Shown: piece by piece, positions 18,581 through 26,683 of the stretch
Position numbering within the stretch: the stretch's first letter is position 1
Layout: every line of letters starts with the position of its first letter
Origin: Motiliproteus coralliicola
Lineage (GTDB): Bacteria; Pseudomonadota; Gammaproteobacteria; Pseudomonadales; Balneatricaceae
Direction of reading: 5' to 3'
DNA: 64,000 bases
Assembly (NCBI RefSeq): GCF_003345655.1
Contig: NZ_QQOH01000001.1
Span: 434,001 to 498,000 of the forward strand
Notes under the pieces: generated by a model
Told to the model about the DNA's origin: nothing
The model's database searches: none
What the model saw: the letters and a program-made list of their open reading frames with translations, nothing else
Program-made: the position numbers and the translations under genes

Positions 18581-19726
18581 ATGATTCCAAGAACCGTTTA
18601 CGACAGCGATCACGAGCTGTTCCGCGATAGTGTGCGCAAGTTCTTCGAAAGTGAGGCGCTGCCGTTCCACGAGCAGTGGGAGAAAGAAGGTCAGATCGAC
18701 CGTGAGTTGTGGCGCAAAGCCGGCGAGCTGGGGCTGCTGGCTCCCACCGTGCCGGAGGCTTATGGCGGATTGGAACTGGATTTTCGCTACAACGCCATCG
18801 TGGGTGAGGAGTTTTCGCGTCTGGGGCTGATGGGGGTCGGTTTCGGCCTTCATTCGGATATTGCGGTGCCCTATATCGTTAACTTCGGTACCGAGGCGCA
18901 GAAACAGAAGTATCTGCCGGGTTGCGTGTCCGGCGACATCGTGACCGCCATCGCGATGACCGAGCCGGGCACCGGCTCCGACCTGCAGGGGGTTAAGACC
19001 ACCGCGATACTGGATGGCGACGAGTACGTTATCAACGGCTCCAAGACCTTTATTACCAACGGTCAGCATGCGGATCTGGTGGTCGTGGTCTGCAAAACCG
19101 ACCCCGGCGCCGGTGCCAAGGGCACCAGCCTGATCCTGGTGGAGGCGGGTACTCCCGGCTTCCAGAAGGGCAGCAACCTGGAAAAGGTGGGAATGAAGGC
19201 CCAGGACACCTCCGAGCTGTTCTTCCAGGACGTTCGGGTGCCGAAGGAGAACCTGCTCGGGGCCGAAGGCCAGGGCTTTGCTTACCTGATGCGGGAGCTG
19301 CCACAGGAGCGTCTGAGTATCGCCGTGTTGGCGGTTTCCCACGCCCGTTCGATCGTCGATCAGACGGTGGAATACGTCAAAGAGCGCAAGGCGTTCGGCA
19401 AATCGGTCGCCACCTTCCAAAACACCCAGTTCGAACTGGCGGAGATGGATGCCGAACTAACGGCGATGCGGGTGTTTGTCGACCGCTGTCTGGAACTGCA
19501 CGTGGACGGCAATCTGGATACGGTAACCGCTTCCAAGGCCAAGCTGTTGGCTACCGAGTTGCAATTCAAGACCATCAATCGCTGCCTACAGCTGCACGGC
19601 GGTTACGGTTACATGTGGGAGTATCCGGTGGCCCGTGCCTTCGCCGACTCCCGGGTACAGTGTATCTATGGCGGTACCAGCGAAATCATGAAATTGATTA
19701 TCGGCCGTGCGCTGTTGACCGAGTAA
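18581..19726 (+). CDS. Acyl-CoA dehydrogenase, long-chain/isovaleryl type catalytic base
   Basis: A 381-residue FAD-dependent acyl-CoA dehydrogenase that introduces the trans-2 double bond. It contains the flavin and substrate motif AMTEPGTGSDLQG and the C-terminal YGGTSEIMKLIIGRAL. At the place where medium-chain enzymes carry the catalytic Glu (IYEGT) this protein has Gly364 (IYGGT). A Glu is present instead at residue 243 in LPQERLSIAV, the position used by long-chain and isovaleryl-CoA dehydrogenases, which accept long or branched chains. Start ATG 18581 lies 32 bp after the FadB-like gene. Electrons would go to ETF. Confidence 0.9.
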   Translation: MIPRTVYDSDHELFRDSVRKFFESEALPFHEQWEKEGQIDRELWRKAGELGLLAPTVPEAYGGLELDFRYNAIVGEEFSRLGLMGVGFGLHSDIAVPYIVNFGTEAQKQKYLPGCVSGDIVTAIAMTEPGTGSDLQGVKTTAILDGDEYVINGSKTFITNGQHADLVVVVCKTDPGAGAKGTSLILVEAGTPGFQKGSNLEKVGMKAQDTSELFFQDVRVPKENLLGAEGQGFAYLMRELPQERLSIAVLAVSHARSIVDQTVEYVKERKAFGKSVATFQNTQFELAEMDAELTAMRVFVDRCLELHVDGNLDTVTASKAKLLATELQFKTINRCLQLHGGYGYMWEYPVARAFADSRVQCIYGGTSEIMKLIIGRALLTE

Positions 19727-19744
19727 GGCCAGGGGAGACGAGTT

Positions 19745-20515
19745 ATGGATATCAAAGGAAAAGTCGCCATCGTTACCGGTGGCGCGTCGGGCCTGGGTGA
19801 AGCGACGGTGCGCGCTTATGTCGGTAAGGGTGCCCAGGTTGCCCTGTTCGATATGAACGACACCCGCGGTGAGGCGTTGGTGGCGGAGCTTGGCGATGCG
19901 GTACGTTACTTCAACGTCAATGTTGCCGACGAAGCTTCGGTTGAAGGTGCAGTTGCAGGTGTTGTCGATGCCTTCGGCGCGGTGCATATCTGCTGTAACT
20001 TTGCCGGCATCTCGCAGAGTGCCAAAACCGTCGGCCGTGACGGCCCCTTCCCGTTGGATAGCTTTAAGCGGGTGATCGATGTCAACCTGGTTGGCACCTT
20101 CAACGTGTTGCGGCTGGCCGCAGCGCAGATGGCCATGAACGAACCGGTCAATGAAGACGGTGGCCGGGGGGTGATTATCAATACTGCGTCCATCGCCGCC
20201 TATGAAGGCCAGATGGGCCAGGCGGCCTACAGCGCGTCCAAAGGAGGGGTGGTGGGCATGACCTTGCCTATCGCCCGGGATCTGGCGTCGCTGGGGGTGC
20301 GGGTGAACACCATCGTTCCCGGTCTGATCCACACGCCGATGTTTGATTCCCTTCCCCAGGAAGTGGTCGAATCGCTGTCAGCCAGTGTGCTGAATCCGAA
20401 ACGCTTGGGACGGGCCGATGAGATCGCCAAGCTGGCGGAGTTTATCGTCGAGAACGACTACCTCAACGGCGAGTGCATCCGTTTGGATGGCGGTATCCGT
20501 ATGCAACCGCGCTGA
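19745..20515 (+). CDS. SDR family dehydrogenase, 3-hydroxyacyl-CoA dehydrogenase type 2-like
   Basis: A 256-residue classical short-chain dehydrogenase. The cofactor loop is TGGASGLG (from about residue 11), and the catalytic Tyr162-Ser-Ala-Ser-Lys166 is preceded by the active-site Ser in INTASIAAYEG. The C-terminal LGRADEIAKLAEFIVEND and its overall pattern resemble type II 3-hydroxyacyl-CoA dehydrogenase (HSD17B10), an enzyme of branched-chain acyl-CoA and steroid oxidation. This would give the cluster a second 3-hydroxyacyl-CoA oxidising activity besides the FadB-like protein, perhaps for 2-methyl-3-hydroxyacyl-CoA. It is the last gene before a strong terminator. Confidence 0.85.
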   Translation: MDIKGKVAIVTGGASGLGEATVRAYVGKGAQVALFDMNDTRGEALVAELGDAVRYFNVNVADEASVEGAVAGVVDAFGAVHICCNFAGISQSAKTVGRDGPFPLDSFKRVIDVNLVGTFNVLRLAAAQMAMNEPVNEDGGRGVIINTASIAAYEGQMGQAAYSASKGGVVGMTLPIARDLASLGVRVNTIVPGLIHTPMFDSLPQEVVESLSASVLNPKRLGRADEIAKLAEFIVENDYLNGECIRLDGGIRMQPR

Positions 20516-20534
20516 GTGAAGCCGGTTTTTATCG

Positions 20535-20561
20535 CGCCCCGCCGTTTGGTGGGGCGTTTTT
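20535..20561 (+). terminator. Rho-independent terminator after the beta-oxidation operon
   Basis: A 9-bp GC-rich stem (CGCCCCGCC / GGTGGGGCG with one G-T pair) with a GTTT loop is followed by five T residues. It starts 20 bp after the SDR stop. Confidence 0.85.
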
Positions 20562-20587
20562 GTTTGGGACAGAGGCAGTTGGTCCCC

Positions 20588-20875
20588 CCTGGCGTTCGCC
20601 ACATTTTCGTCGGCTATCTGTATGGCCAGGGCGGTTTGGCGGACTCCAGGGTTGTTGAGCAGCCCTATCTCAATCAGCTCATTCAGCGCTTCTGACTGGA
20701 TCAGGTCCGTCAAACTGGCAGCTTGGGTAGCGCCGGTTTGTTGTTGACGCCAGGCTTCGAGGCTGTTGATAGGCTCAATCGGGCGGTTTGCGAAATCGGT
20801 TCTGCCAATTGTTGAGCAGCCCGACAGGGCCAGGGTAATACCGACGAGTCGGAGTGTTGTTGCAAGTCGCTTCAT
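20588..20875 (-). pseudogene. Truncated TolC/NodT-family outer membrane lipoprotein gene
   Basis: The minus-strand frame starting at 20875 encodes a lipoprotein signal with lipobox LSGC (Cys20). About 75 residues follow that look like the start of an RND efflux outer-membrane factor: LNELIEIGLLNNPGVRQTALAIQIADENVANARGDQLP. A full NodT/TolC protein has 450 or more residues. Here family-like sequence stops near residue 100 and the frame then runs through the terminator of the SDR operon and antisense to it. This is the 5' remnant of a deleted gene. No adjacent RND pump genes remain. Confidence 0.6.
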
Positions 20876-21130
20876 CGTTTCAGTCGCTGCAAAGGCTTTC
20901 CAGTCGTTACAGGCGTTGAAGGATAAAGACGAGGGTATTAAAGAGGCGTTAAGGCGTTGCTGATGCTGTGCCGGGAAGTGTTGGAGCCATTAGCGGCGAA
21001 TATCGAGCAACAATCACGTAGGGCGTAGGGCATGGACACGGATAGCAGATAGCAGCGATGACGGGCGTCGAAACGGGCTCTGCGTCGAAGTCGGCTGCGG
21101 ATAGTTTTCCGCCAGGGGGAGCGATAGATG
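20876..21130. other. Gene-free stretch upstream of the truncated TolC gene
   Basis: No supported gene. The region presumably includes the promoter of the decayed lipoprotein gene and separates it from the small membrane-protein gene. Confidence 0.3.
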
Positions 21131-21158
21131 CAAAAACGCCAACTGGTAGCTGGCGTTT
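21131..21158 (-). terminator. Probable terminator of the small membrane-protein gene
   Basis: On the minus strand an inverted repeat (AAACGCCAGC, loop TACCA, GTTGGCGTTT with one wobble pair) ends in a run of T. It lies 60 bp beyond the stop at 21217. A second stem (CCAAGGG / CCCTTGG, 21184-21210) without a T run lies between. Confidence 0.6.
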
Positions 21159-21216
21159 GACGGGGCTAAAGGCTTAAGACGTAGACCAAGGGCTTAGTGA
21201 GAACCCTTGGGCAGCG

Positions 21217-21456
21217 TTAATCTTGATCGGTACTGGAGGGGCTGTACCTGTTGTAGATTGCCCGGCTTACCGGCACAAAGATAAAGAACATCACCGCGAA
21301 ACTGATCAGGGGGCTTGCTTCAATGGCCAGAAGTGCTAGGTAGAGCAGGATGCCCAGAGAGCCGAGTCCGATCATGAGAATCAGGCGCAGGGCAGGGTTG
21401 GCGTTTTGTTTTGAAGCTGCTAGTTGGGCTAGTTCAGGGTTCGACGTGTTGATCAT
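21217..21456 (-). CDS. Small hypothetical membrane protein
   Basis: A 79-residue protein of unknown function. A polar N-terminus rich in Asn, Ala and Gln is followed by two closely spaced hydrophobic helices (about residues 24-43 and 48-63) and a short charged tail. The frame could begin with GTG at 21468, but that codon lies inside the AAGGTG ribosome site of ATG 21456, so the ATG is chosen. It has its own apparent terminator on the minus strand. I recognise no family. Confidence 0.6.
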   Translation of the reverse strand: MINTSNPELAQLAASKQNANPALRLILMIGLGSLGILLYLALLAIEASPLISFAVMFFIFVPVSRAIYNRYSPSSTDQD

Positions 21457-21985
21457 CTCTGTTATCACCTTGGGCCAGTTTGCTGTCCGGGCGTAGGGTA
21501 CGGCGGGCCCGTTGTTTTACGAGTGTTCATACTCTAATGGAATAACAGCTCTTATACATAGTCTAAGTTGTCATATACATATTACGTTGCCGATGGGGTA
21601 AGCGACGATTAGTTCGTTGCCAGGCAACCTATGAATAAGGTCTAGCGAGCTGCCTTAATCCAAAAAGCGGTAAGGTCCGAGAAGTGCAATGCTTTTGGAC
21701 AAGGGCCGGGGCGGGGTCGAATGCTGTCAGGGGGAAGAAGGCCGCCGTTTGGCGGCCTTTGAAGTCTTAATCAGTCGTTTTCAGGATTGATCAGCTGTAG
21801 TTTCGCAGAGACGGCACGCTGGGCTAGAAGTCGTTAGATCGATCTGGGTGGGTGACCTGGGTAGGGTAATTTTATCGATCTCGTCTGCCTGCCGCCGGGG
21901 GAGTCGCATCTTGTCCTTGATTACGACCCAGAAGGATCCCCGGCGGCTGAGGACTGGCTTAGTCGGTAGCGCCGTCAGCACCGAA
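21457..21985. other. Intergenic region with a GC-rich hairpin
   Basis: No convincing gene. A near-perfect hairpin (AAGGCCGCC-GTTT-GGCGGCCTT, about 21738-21760) resembles a terminator stem and may serve the EF-hand gene, which ends at 21986 on the minus strand. AT-rich sequence around 21530-21600 may hold the promoter of the 79-residue membrane protein. Confidence 0.4.
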
Positions 21986-22204
21986 TTAGCTGATCTCGCT
22001 GTACTCGGCTTCGCTCAGCTTGCCGTCTTTGTCCATGTCAGACTGTACGAATACTTCGCTCAGACCGGGCACGGTTGCCGCTTCTTCGGCGCTGATAAAG
22101 CCGTCGGCGTCGGCGTCAACGGTGGTGAACTCAGGCTTCTCGGCAGCATAGGCGGCCAAGGAAGTGGTGGCAAAAGCGATGGCACATAACGTTTTAATCT
22201 TCAT
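21986..22204 (-). CDS. Secreted EF-hand calcium-binding protein
   Basis: A 72-residue precursor. The N-terminal signal peptide (MKIKTLCAIAFATTSLAAYA) leaves a mature part of about 50 residues holding two calcium-binding loops, DADADGFISAEE and DMDKDGKLSEAE. Both keep the D-x-D-x-D-G pattern and the terminal Glu. The start at 22204 follows an AAGGAA ribosome site; a longer frame to 22285 has no such site and would hide the signal peptide. It is probably a periplasmic or secreted calmodulin-like buffer or sensor. No partner gene is adjacent. Confidence 0.8.
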   Translation of the reverse strand: MKIKTLCAIAFATTSLAAYAAEKPEFTTVDADADGFISAEEAATVPGLSEVFVQSDMDKDGKLSEAEYSEIS

Positions 22205-22997
22205 AAAGAATTCCTTATCAATGGGTTCTAAGTTTGTAATACACCCGAGCAGAAGTCTGACGGATAGGTATGCCTTATCAAGCATCGTGCCAACGAGTTA
22301 ATATTCTTATAAATCAAAGTGTTATATTGGATTAATGATTGGGCACAGGACTGTTTCCTGTCGCTGTTTACCGACAGTGCCTAAGTGTAAATGGCTAACC
22401 TATTGTTAATTAAGCAAATTGCTCTGTTGCCGATGGCAGACACTAGGATCGGCGACGACAAGGATTGGACTGGATCGGTGGCTAGAACAGCGCCCCCAAA
22501 GGGTTGAAAGATCTCGGAGGGTTGTCTTGGAATTGTCACAAAATTGCGACATCAAGATCATCTAGTAGATTAAATCAATTAATGATCATCGTTTGAGCCC
22601 GATTCATGCCCGCTATCTAGGGCTGGGAGGAAGCAACGCGAGCCTGGTTATCTAGACACAGGAGTACCCGGCAATTCGGTGAAAACGCTGCCACTGCCAC
22701 TGCCACTGCTGCAGGTCTTCTTCACTATGATTTCTAACGATTCGGCGGCATAGGTTGCAGGAGCTTCTCGATATAGGCTTTCTTAGGTTGAGTACATCGC
22801 TCCAAGCCTATTCGGTGCTCAAGAAAGCATTTTCGATAGGTGGGATTAATATCACGTAATTTAATTAGATCAATTTAGAAAAAATGATTGCAATACCGGT
22901 TCTGTGTTGGTTATCGTGTAAGTAACTTACATTTATTGAAGATGGCGAAAGCCTCTGATTGGCACCAAACTCAGGGGGACCTGAGAGGAGATAGAGC
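22205..22997. promoter_or_regulatory. Long regulatory region upstream of edd
   Basis: Almost 800 bp without a supported gene. It contains a near-palindrome TGTCACAA-AA-TTGCGACA (22534-22551, arms matching at 7 of 8), three tandem TGCCAC hexamers (22689-22706) and a HexR-like operator at 22855-22869. The 140 bp before edd are AT-rich and suit a promoter. No decayed gene was recognised. Confidence 0.5.
22855..22869. promoter_or_regulatory. HexR-like operator upstream of edd
   Basis: CGTAATTTAATTAGA matches the known HexR palindrome (TGTAATTTAATTACA, either strand) at 13 of 15 positions. It lies about 130 bp before the edd start. HexR is encoded at 50232. HexR releases these sites when it binds KDPG, so the ED genes would be induced by their own intermediate. 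Confidence 0.65.
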
Positions 22998-24836
22998 ATG
23001 AATTCCAGTATTGAGTCGGTCACCGCGCGGATTATCGAGCGCAGTCGTGATTCACGTAGTGCCTACTTGGCGCGTATGGAGCAGGCGAGATCTCAGCGTC
23101 CTCATCGTTCTGTGCTTTCCTGCGGCAATCTGGCCCATGGCTTCGCTGCCTGTGGTGAGCAGGATAAATCCGAACTTAAACTGATGAACAAGGCCAACAT
23201 CGCCATCGTTTCAGCTTACAACGATATGCTGTCAGCTCATCAACCATTGGAACAGTTCCCGGCGTTGATCAAGGATGCGGTTCGCGGGATGGGATCAGTG
23301 GCGCAGTTTGCTGGTGGGGTACCGGCGATGTGTGATGGTGTGACTCAGGGGCAGGACGGGATGGAGTTGAGCCTGTTCAGCCGCGATACGATCGCGATGT
23401 CTACCGCGGTGGCGCTATCGCACAATATGTTCGACGGGGTTCTCTGTCTTGGGGTGTGCGACAAGATCGTTCCCGGTCTGTTATTGGGAGCGTTGAGCTT
23501 TGGTCATCTGCCGACGGTGTTTGTCCCAGCCGGCCCCATGACGTCGGGGTTATCGAATCCGGAGAAGGCCCGTATTCGGCAGCTCTATGCCGAAGGCAAG
23601 GCCGATCGAGCCGCGCTGCTGGAGTGCGAATCCCAATCCTATCATGGGCCGGGTACCTGTACGTTTTATGGCACCGCCAATAGCAATCAGCTTTTGATGG
23701 AGTCGATGGGATTGCATCTTCCCGGCGCTTCCTTTGTTAATCCCAATACCCCGTTGCGCGATGCGCTGACCAAGGCGGCGGCTGAGCAGGTCTGCAGAAT
23801 TACCGAGCAGGGCGGCGACTACCGGCCACTGGCCCAGGTGATCGACGAGAAGGCAATCGTCAACGGCATTGTGGCGCTGCTGGCCACCGGCGGTTCCACC
23901 AACCACACCATGCATCTGGTGGCGATTGCCCGCGCGGCCGGGGTGATGATTAATTGGGACGACTTTTCCGACCTGTCGGCGGCGGTTCCTTCATTAACCA
24001 AGATCTATCCCAACGGCACCGCCGATATCAACCATTTCCACGCTGCCGGCGGCATGGCGCTACTGTTCCGTCAGTTGCTGGACCTGGGGCTGTTGCATGA
24101 GGATGTGCTGACCGTGACCGGTCGGGGATTGCAGCAATATACCGAGGAGCCGTTCCTGGACGAGGATAAGCTGACCTGGCGCCCCGGCCCCGATACGTCG
24201 CTGGACCGGGAGGTGATCGCCGATATTGAGGCGCCCTTCGCTGCGGATGGCGGGGTTAAGTTAATGAGCGGCAACCTCGGTCGCGGGGTGATCAAGACCT
24301 CGGCGGTCAAGCCGCAGCATCGGGTGGTGGAAGCACCGGCGGTGATTCTGCATGATCAGAATGAGTTGGAGCCGATGTTCCAGCGGGGTGAGCTGGATCG
24401 GGACTGCGTGGTAGTCGTCCGTTTCCAGGGGCCCCGTGCCAACGGGATGCCGGAGCTGCACAAGTTGACCCCGTTTCTCGGGGTGCTGCAGGACCGGGGC
24501 TATCAGGTGGCGCTTGTGACCGACGGTCGGATGTCGGGGGCCTCCGGCAAGGTGCCGGCGGCGATCCATGTGACGCCGGAAGCCTGCCAGGGCGGCGCTT
24601 TGGCCAGGGTCCGCGAAGGTGATCTGGTCCGGCTCGATTCCCTCACCGGCGAGCTTAGTCTGCTGGTCGAGGCCGATGAGCTGGAAGCTCGCGAACCGGT
24701 TCAGGCCGACCTGTCCGCCAATCAATACGGCATGGGGCGGGAGCTGTTTGCCGGAATGCGCCGGCAGGCGACCGGTGCAGAACAGGGGGCTAGTGTGCTG
24801 TTTCAGGCGGAAGCCGCGCTGGAGGGAGTCCAGTGA
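22998..24836 (+). CDS. edd: Phosphogluconate dehydratase
   Basis: A 612-residue IlvD/Edd-family [4Fe-4S] dehydratase that converts 6-phosphogluconate to 2-keto-3-deoxy-6-phosphogluconate, the first committed ED step. Cluster-ligand regions are visible in [28 protein letters not shown] and [13 protein letters not shown], and the family motif [18 protein letters not shown] lies near residue 510. The length equals the family norm of about 600-610. The start follows a GAGAGGAG-type ribosome site. The stop overlaps glk by 4 bp, so edd, glk and eda form one operon, and a HexR-like operator lies upstream. Confidence 0.95.
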   Translation: MNSSIESVTARIIERSRDSRSAYLARMEQARSQRPHRSVLSCGNLAHGFAACGEQDKSELKLMNKANIAIVSAYNDMLSAHQPLEQFPALIKDAVRGMGSVAQFAGGVPAMCDGVTQGQDGMELSLFSRDTIAMSTAVALSHNMFDGVLCLGVCDKIVPGLLLGALSFGHLPTVFVPAGPMTSGLSNPEKARIRQLYAEGKADRAALLECESQSYHGPGTCTFYGTANSNQLLMESMGLHLPGASFVNPNTPLRDALTKAAAEQVCRITEQGGDYRPLAQVIDEKAIVNGIVALLATGGSTNHTMHLVAIARAAGVMINWDDFSDLSAAVPSLTKIYPNGTADINHFHAAGGMALLFRQLLDLGLLHEDVLTVTGRGLQQYTEEPFLDEDKLTWRPGPDTSLDREVIADIEAPFAADGGVKLMSGNLGRGVIKTSAVKPQHRVVEAPAVILHDQNELEPMFQRGELDRDCVVVVRFQGPRANGMPELHKLTPFLGVLQDRGYQVALVTDGRMSGASGKVPAAIHVTPEACQGGALARVREGDLVRLDSLTGELSLLVEADELEAREPVQADLSANQYGMGRELFAGMRRQATGAEQGASVLFQAEAALEGVQ

Positions 24837-25828
24837 TCGATACCCGCTCAAGGTCCTCTCTGGTCGCCGATATCGGCGGCACCAATGCCCGTTTCGCTCT
24901 GGTGGAGCCCGGCGGACTGAATCCTACCCGGGTGCTGACGCTGGCGGTCGATGATCACTCGTCGATCGAAGCGGCGATTCGTGCCTATCTGGAGCGAGTC
25001 GGTGCCCAGCTGATGCCCCGTCAGGTCTGTCTGGCGATCGCCTGCCCCACCACCCGCGATCGAATTTCCATGACTAACAACGGCTGGTCCTTCTCCCGGA
25101 TCGAATTACAAAGCGCCTTGGGGCTGGAGCGGCTGGAGATCATCAACGATTACGCCGCCCAGGCCCATGCGATTCCCAATCTGGACACCGACGGGCTGGT
25201 GCAGGTGGGTGGGGGTGACGCGTTTGCGGGGCAACCTCTGGCCATGCTCGGTCCCGGCACGGGCTTAGGTGTGGGCGGATTGGTGCTGTCAGAACAGGGC
25301 GCGGTAGCGGTCGTAACCGAAGGTGGTCACGTGGACTTCGCCCCCGCCAATGAGCTTGAGGTCGATATTCTTCGATACCTCTGGCGTCATCATGAGCACG
25401 TATCGGTGGAGCGCCTGTTATCGGGCATGGGGTTGGTCAACCTTCATCAGGCATTGGCGGAGATACGAGGACAATCCGCCGATGAATTGACCCCGGCCCA
25501 GATCAGTTCGAACGCATTGGATTGTGGCGATAGTTTGTGCCTGGAGGTACTGGAGTGCTTCTGCGCCATGCTGGGCAGTGTTGCGGGTAATACCGCCCTG
25601 ACCCTGGGGGCCCAAGGTGGAGTGTATATAACCGGAGGCATTATCCCGCGCATGCTGGACTTTTTTACCAACAGTCAGTTTAGAGCCCGATTTGAATCGA
25701 AGGGACGGTTCAGGGATTACATGGCTGCAATTCCCACCTACGTGGTGACTGCCGAACATCCCGGCCTGATCGGATCGGCAGCCGTGTTGAAGAACAACGG
25801 CCTCATGGCAGGCCAAAGCGAGGAGTAG
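24833..25828 (+). CDS. glk: Glucokinase
   Basis: A 331-residue ROK-unrelated bacterial glucokinase of the Glk/hexokinase-fold family that phosphorylates cytoplasmic glucose with ATP to glucose-6-phosphate. The phosphate-binding [14 protein letters not shown] is at about residues 13-26, the sugar-binding region reads [12 protein letters not shown], and [10 protein letters not shown] is the adenosine-side motif. It overlaps edd by 4 bp and ends 2 bp before the eda start codon. Its place between two ED enzymes fits glucose entering as the free sugar through the ABC transporter at 35531-39884 rather than through a phosphotransferase system. Confidence 0.93.
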   Translation: MIDTRSRSSLVADIGGTNARFALVEPGGLNPTRVLTLAVDDHSSIEAAIRAYLERVGAQLMPRQVCLAIACPTTRDRISMTNNGWSFSRIELQSALGLERLEIINDYAAQAHAIPNLDTDGLVQVGGGDAFAGQPLAMLGPGTGLGVGGLVLSEQGAVAVVTEGGHVDFAPANELEVDILRYLWRHHEHVSVERLLSGMGLVNLHQALAEIRGQSADELTPAQISSNALDCGDSLCLEVLECFCAMLGSVAGNTALTLGAQGGVYITGGIIPRMLDFFTNSQFRARFESKGRFRDYMAAIPTYVVTAEHPGLIGSAAVLKNNGLMAGQSEE

Positions 25829-25830
25829 TG

Positions 25831-26472
25831 ATGAGTACCGATGTCGATGTAATTTTGAATACCTCGCCGGTGATGCCGGTTCTGGTTATCGAACGGGTTG
25901 AAGACGCAGTTCCCTTGGCCAAAGCGCTGGTCGCGGGCGGTTTGAAAGTATTGGAAGTGACATTGCGAACGGAGGCTGCTCTTGATGCAATTCAGGCGAT
26001 CTCCGTCGAGGTGGAAGGCGCTATTGTTGGGGCTGGAACCGTGACCAAGCCCGAGCAGTTGCAGGCGGTCGAAGACGCCGGTGGTGTTTTCGCCATCAGC
26101 CCCGGGGCAACGCCGGCGTTGCTGAAAGCCGGTATTGAATCCCAGCTTCCCTATCTGCCAGCCATCAGCACCGTGTCGGAGCTGATGGTGGCTATGGAAT
26201 CGGGATATCGGGCCTTTAAGTTTTTCCCCGCTGAGACCAACGGCGGTGCGCCTGCGTTGAAATCCATTGCTGGTCCTTTTCCTGGGGTTCGCTTTTGTCC
26301 TACCGGCGGGATTGGGCCGGACAACTTCCTGGACTATCTGGCACTGCCCAATGTCTGTTGTGTGGGTGGATCCTGGATTGTGCCCGCCGAATTGATCCGC
26401 AACCGCGATTGGGAGGGGATTACCGCCCTGGCTGCCGGGGCGGTGGCTTTGGCCCAGGGGGGCGCTGATTGA
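25831..26472 (+). CDS. eda: KDPG aldolase (2-dehydro-3-deoxy-phosphogluconate aldolase)
   Basis: A 213-residue class I aldolase that splits KDPG into pyruvate and glyceraldehyde-3-phosphate. The Schiff-base lysine is in [14 protein letters not shown], and the catalytic Glu is in [14 protein letters not shown] at 25828 is a possible start but overlaps the glk stop; ATG 25831 has an AGGAG ribosome site just upstream and is preferred. It is the last gene of the edd operon, followed by an inverted repeat and a terminator. The same enzyme may also cleave 4-hydroxy-2-oxoglutarate, as in other bacteria. Confidence 0.94.
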   Translation: MSTDVDVILNTSPVMPVLVIERVEDAVPLAKALVAGGLKVLEVTLRTEAALDAIQAISVEVEGAIVGAGTVTKPEQLQAVEDAGGVFAISPGATPALLKAGIESQLPYLPAISTVSELMVAMESGYRAFKFFPAETNGGAPALKSIAGPFPGVRFCPTGGIGPDNFLDYLALPNVCCVGGSWIVPAELIRNRDWEGITALAAGAVALAQGGAD

Positions 26473-26492
26473 TTGGGGTAGCTCCCGCGATT

Positions 26493-26530
26493 TTTCATCG
26501 GAGGTCTCATCAGGTCGGCATCCGATGAAA
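26493..26530. repeat. Perfect inverted repeat after eda
   Basis: TTTCATCGGA (26493-26502) and TCCGATGAAA (26521-26530) are perfect 10-bp complements around an 18-nt loop. The element lies between the eda stop and its terminator. It could be an mRNA 3' end-protecting stem or a protein site. Confidence 0.55.
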
Positions 26531-26561
26531 TCCAAGGTGTTGAGACAGACACCGGCTCCTT

Positions 26562-26587
26562 GGCCGCCACTTGTGGCGGCCTTTTTT
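26562..26587 (+). terminator. Rho-independent terminator of the edd-glk-eda operon
   Basis: A perfect 9-bp stem (GGCCGCCAC / GTGGCGGCC) with a two-base loop is followed directly by six T residues. Confidence 0.9.
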
Positions 26588-26683
26588 GTGCCGGCGGTTA
26601 GTTATCCGGGTCAGCCGGATCCGTAGAAAGGAGGCGCTGAGTTTGCGCCGTATCGATCTATTCGGGGCGGTGGTTGGGGCTGT

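Noticed and set aside
21781-21981. Minus-strand 66-codon frame downstream of the EF-hand gene
   Set aside because: No ribosome site or recognisable feature; composition not convincing.
22689-22706. Three tandem TGCCAC units as the start of a CRISPR or larger repeat array
   Set aside because: Only three 6-bp units with no spacers and no other copies nearby; simple local repeat.
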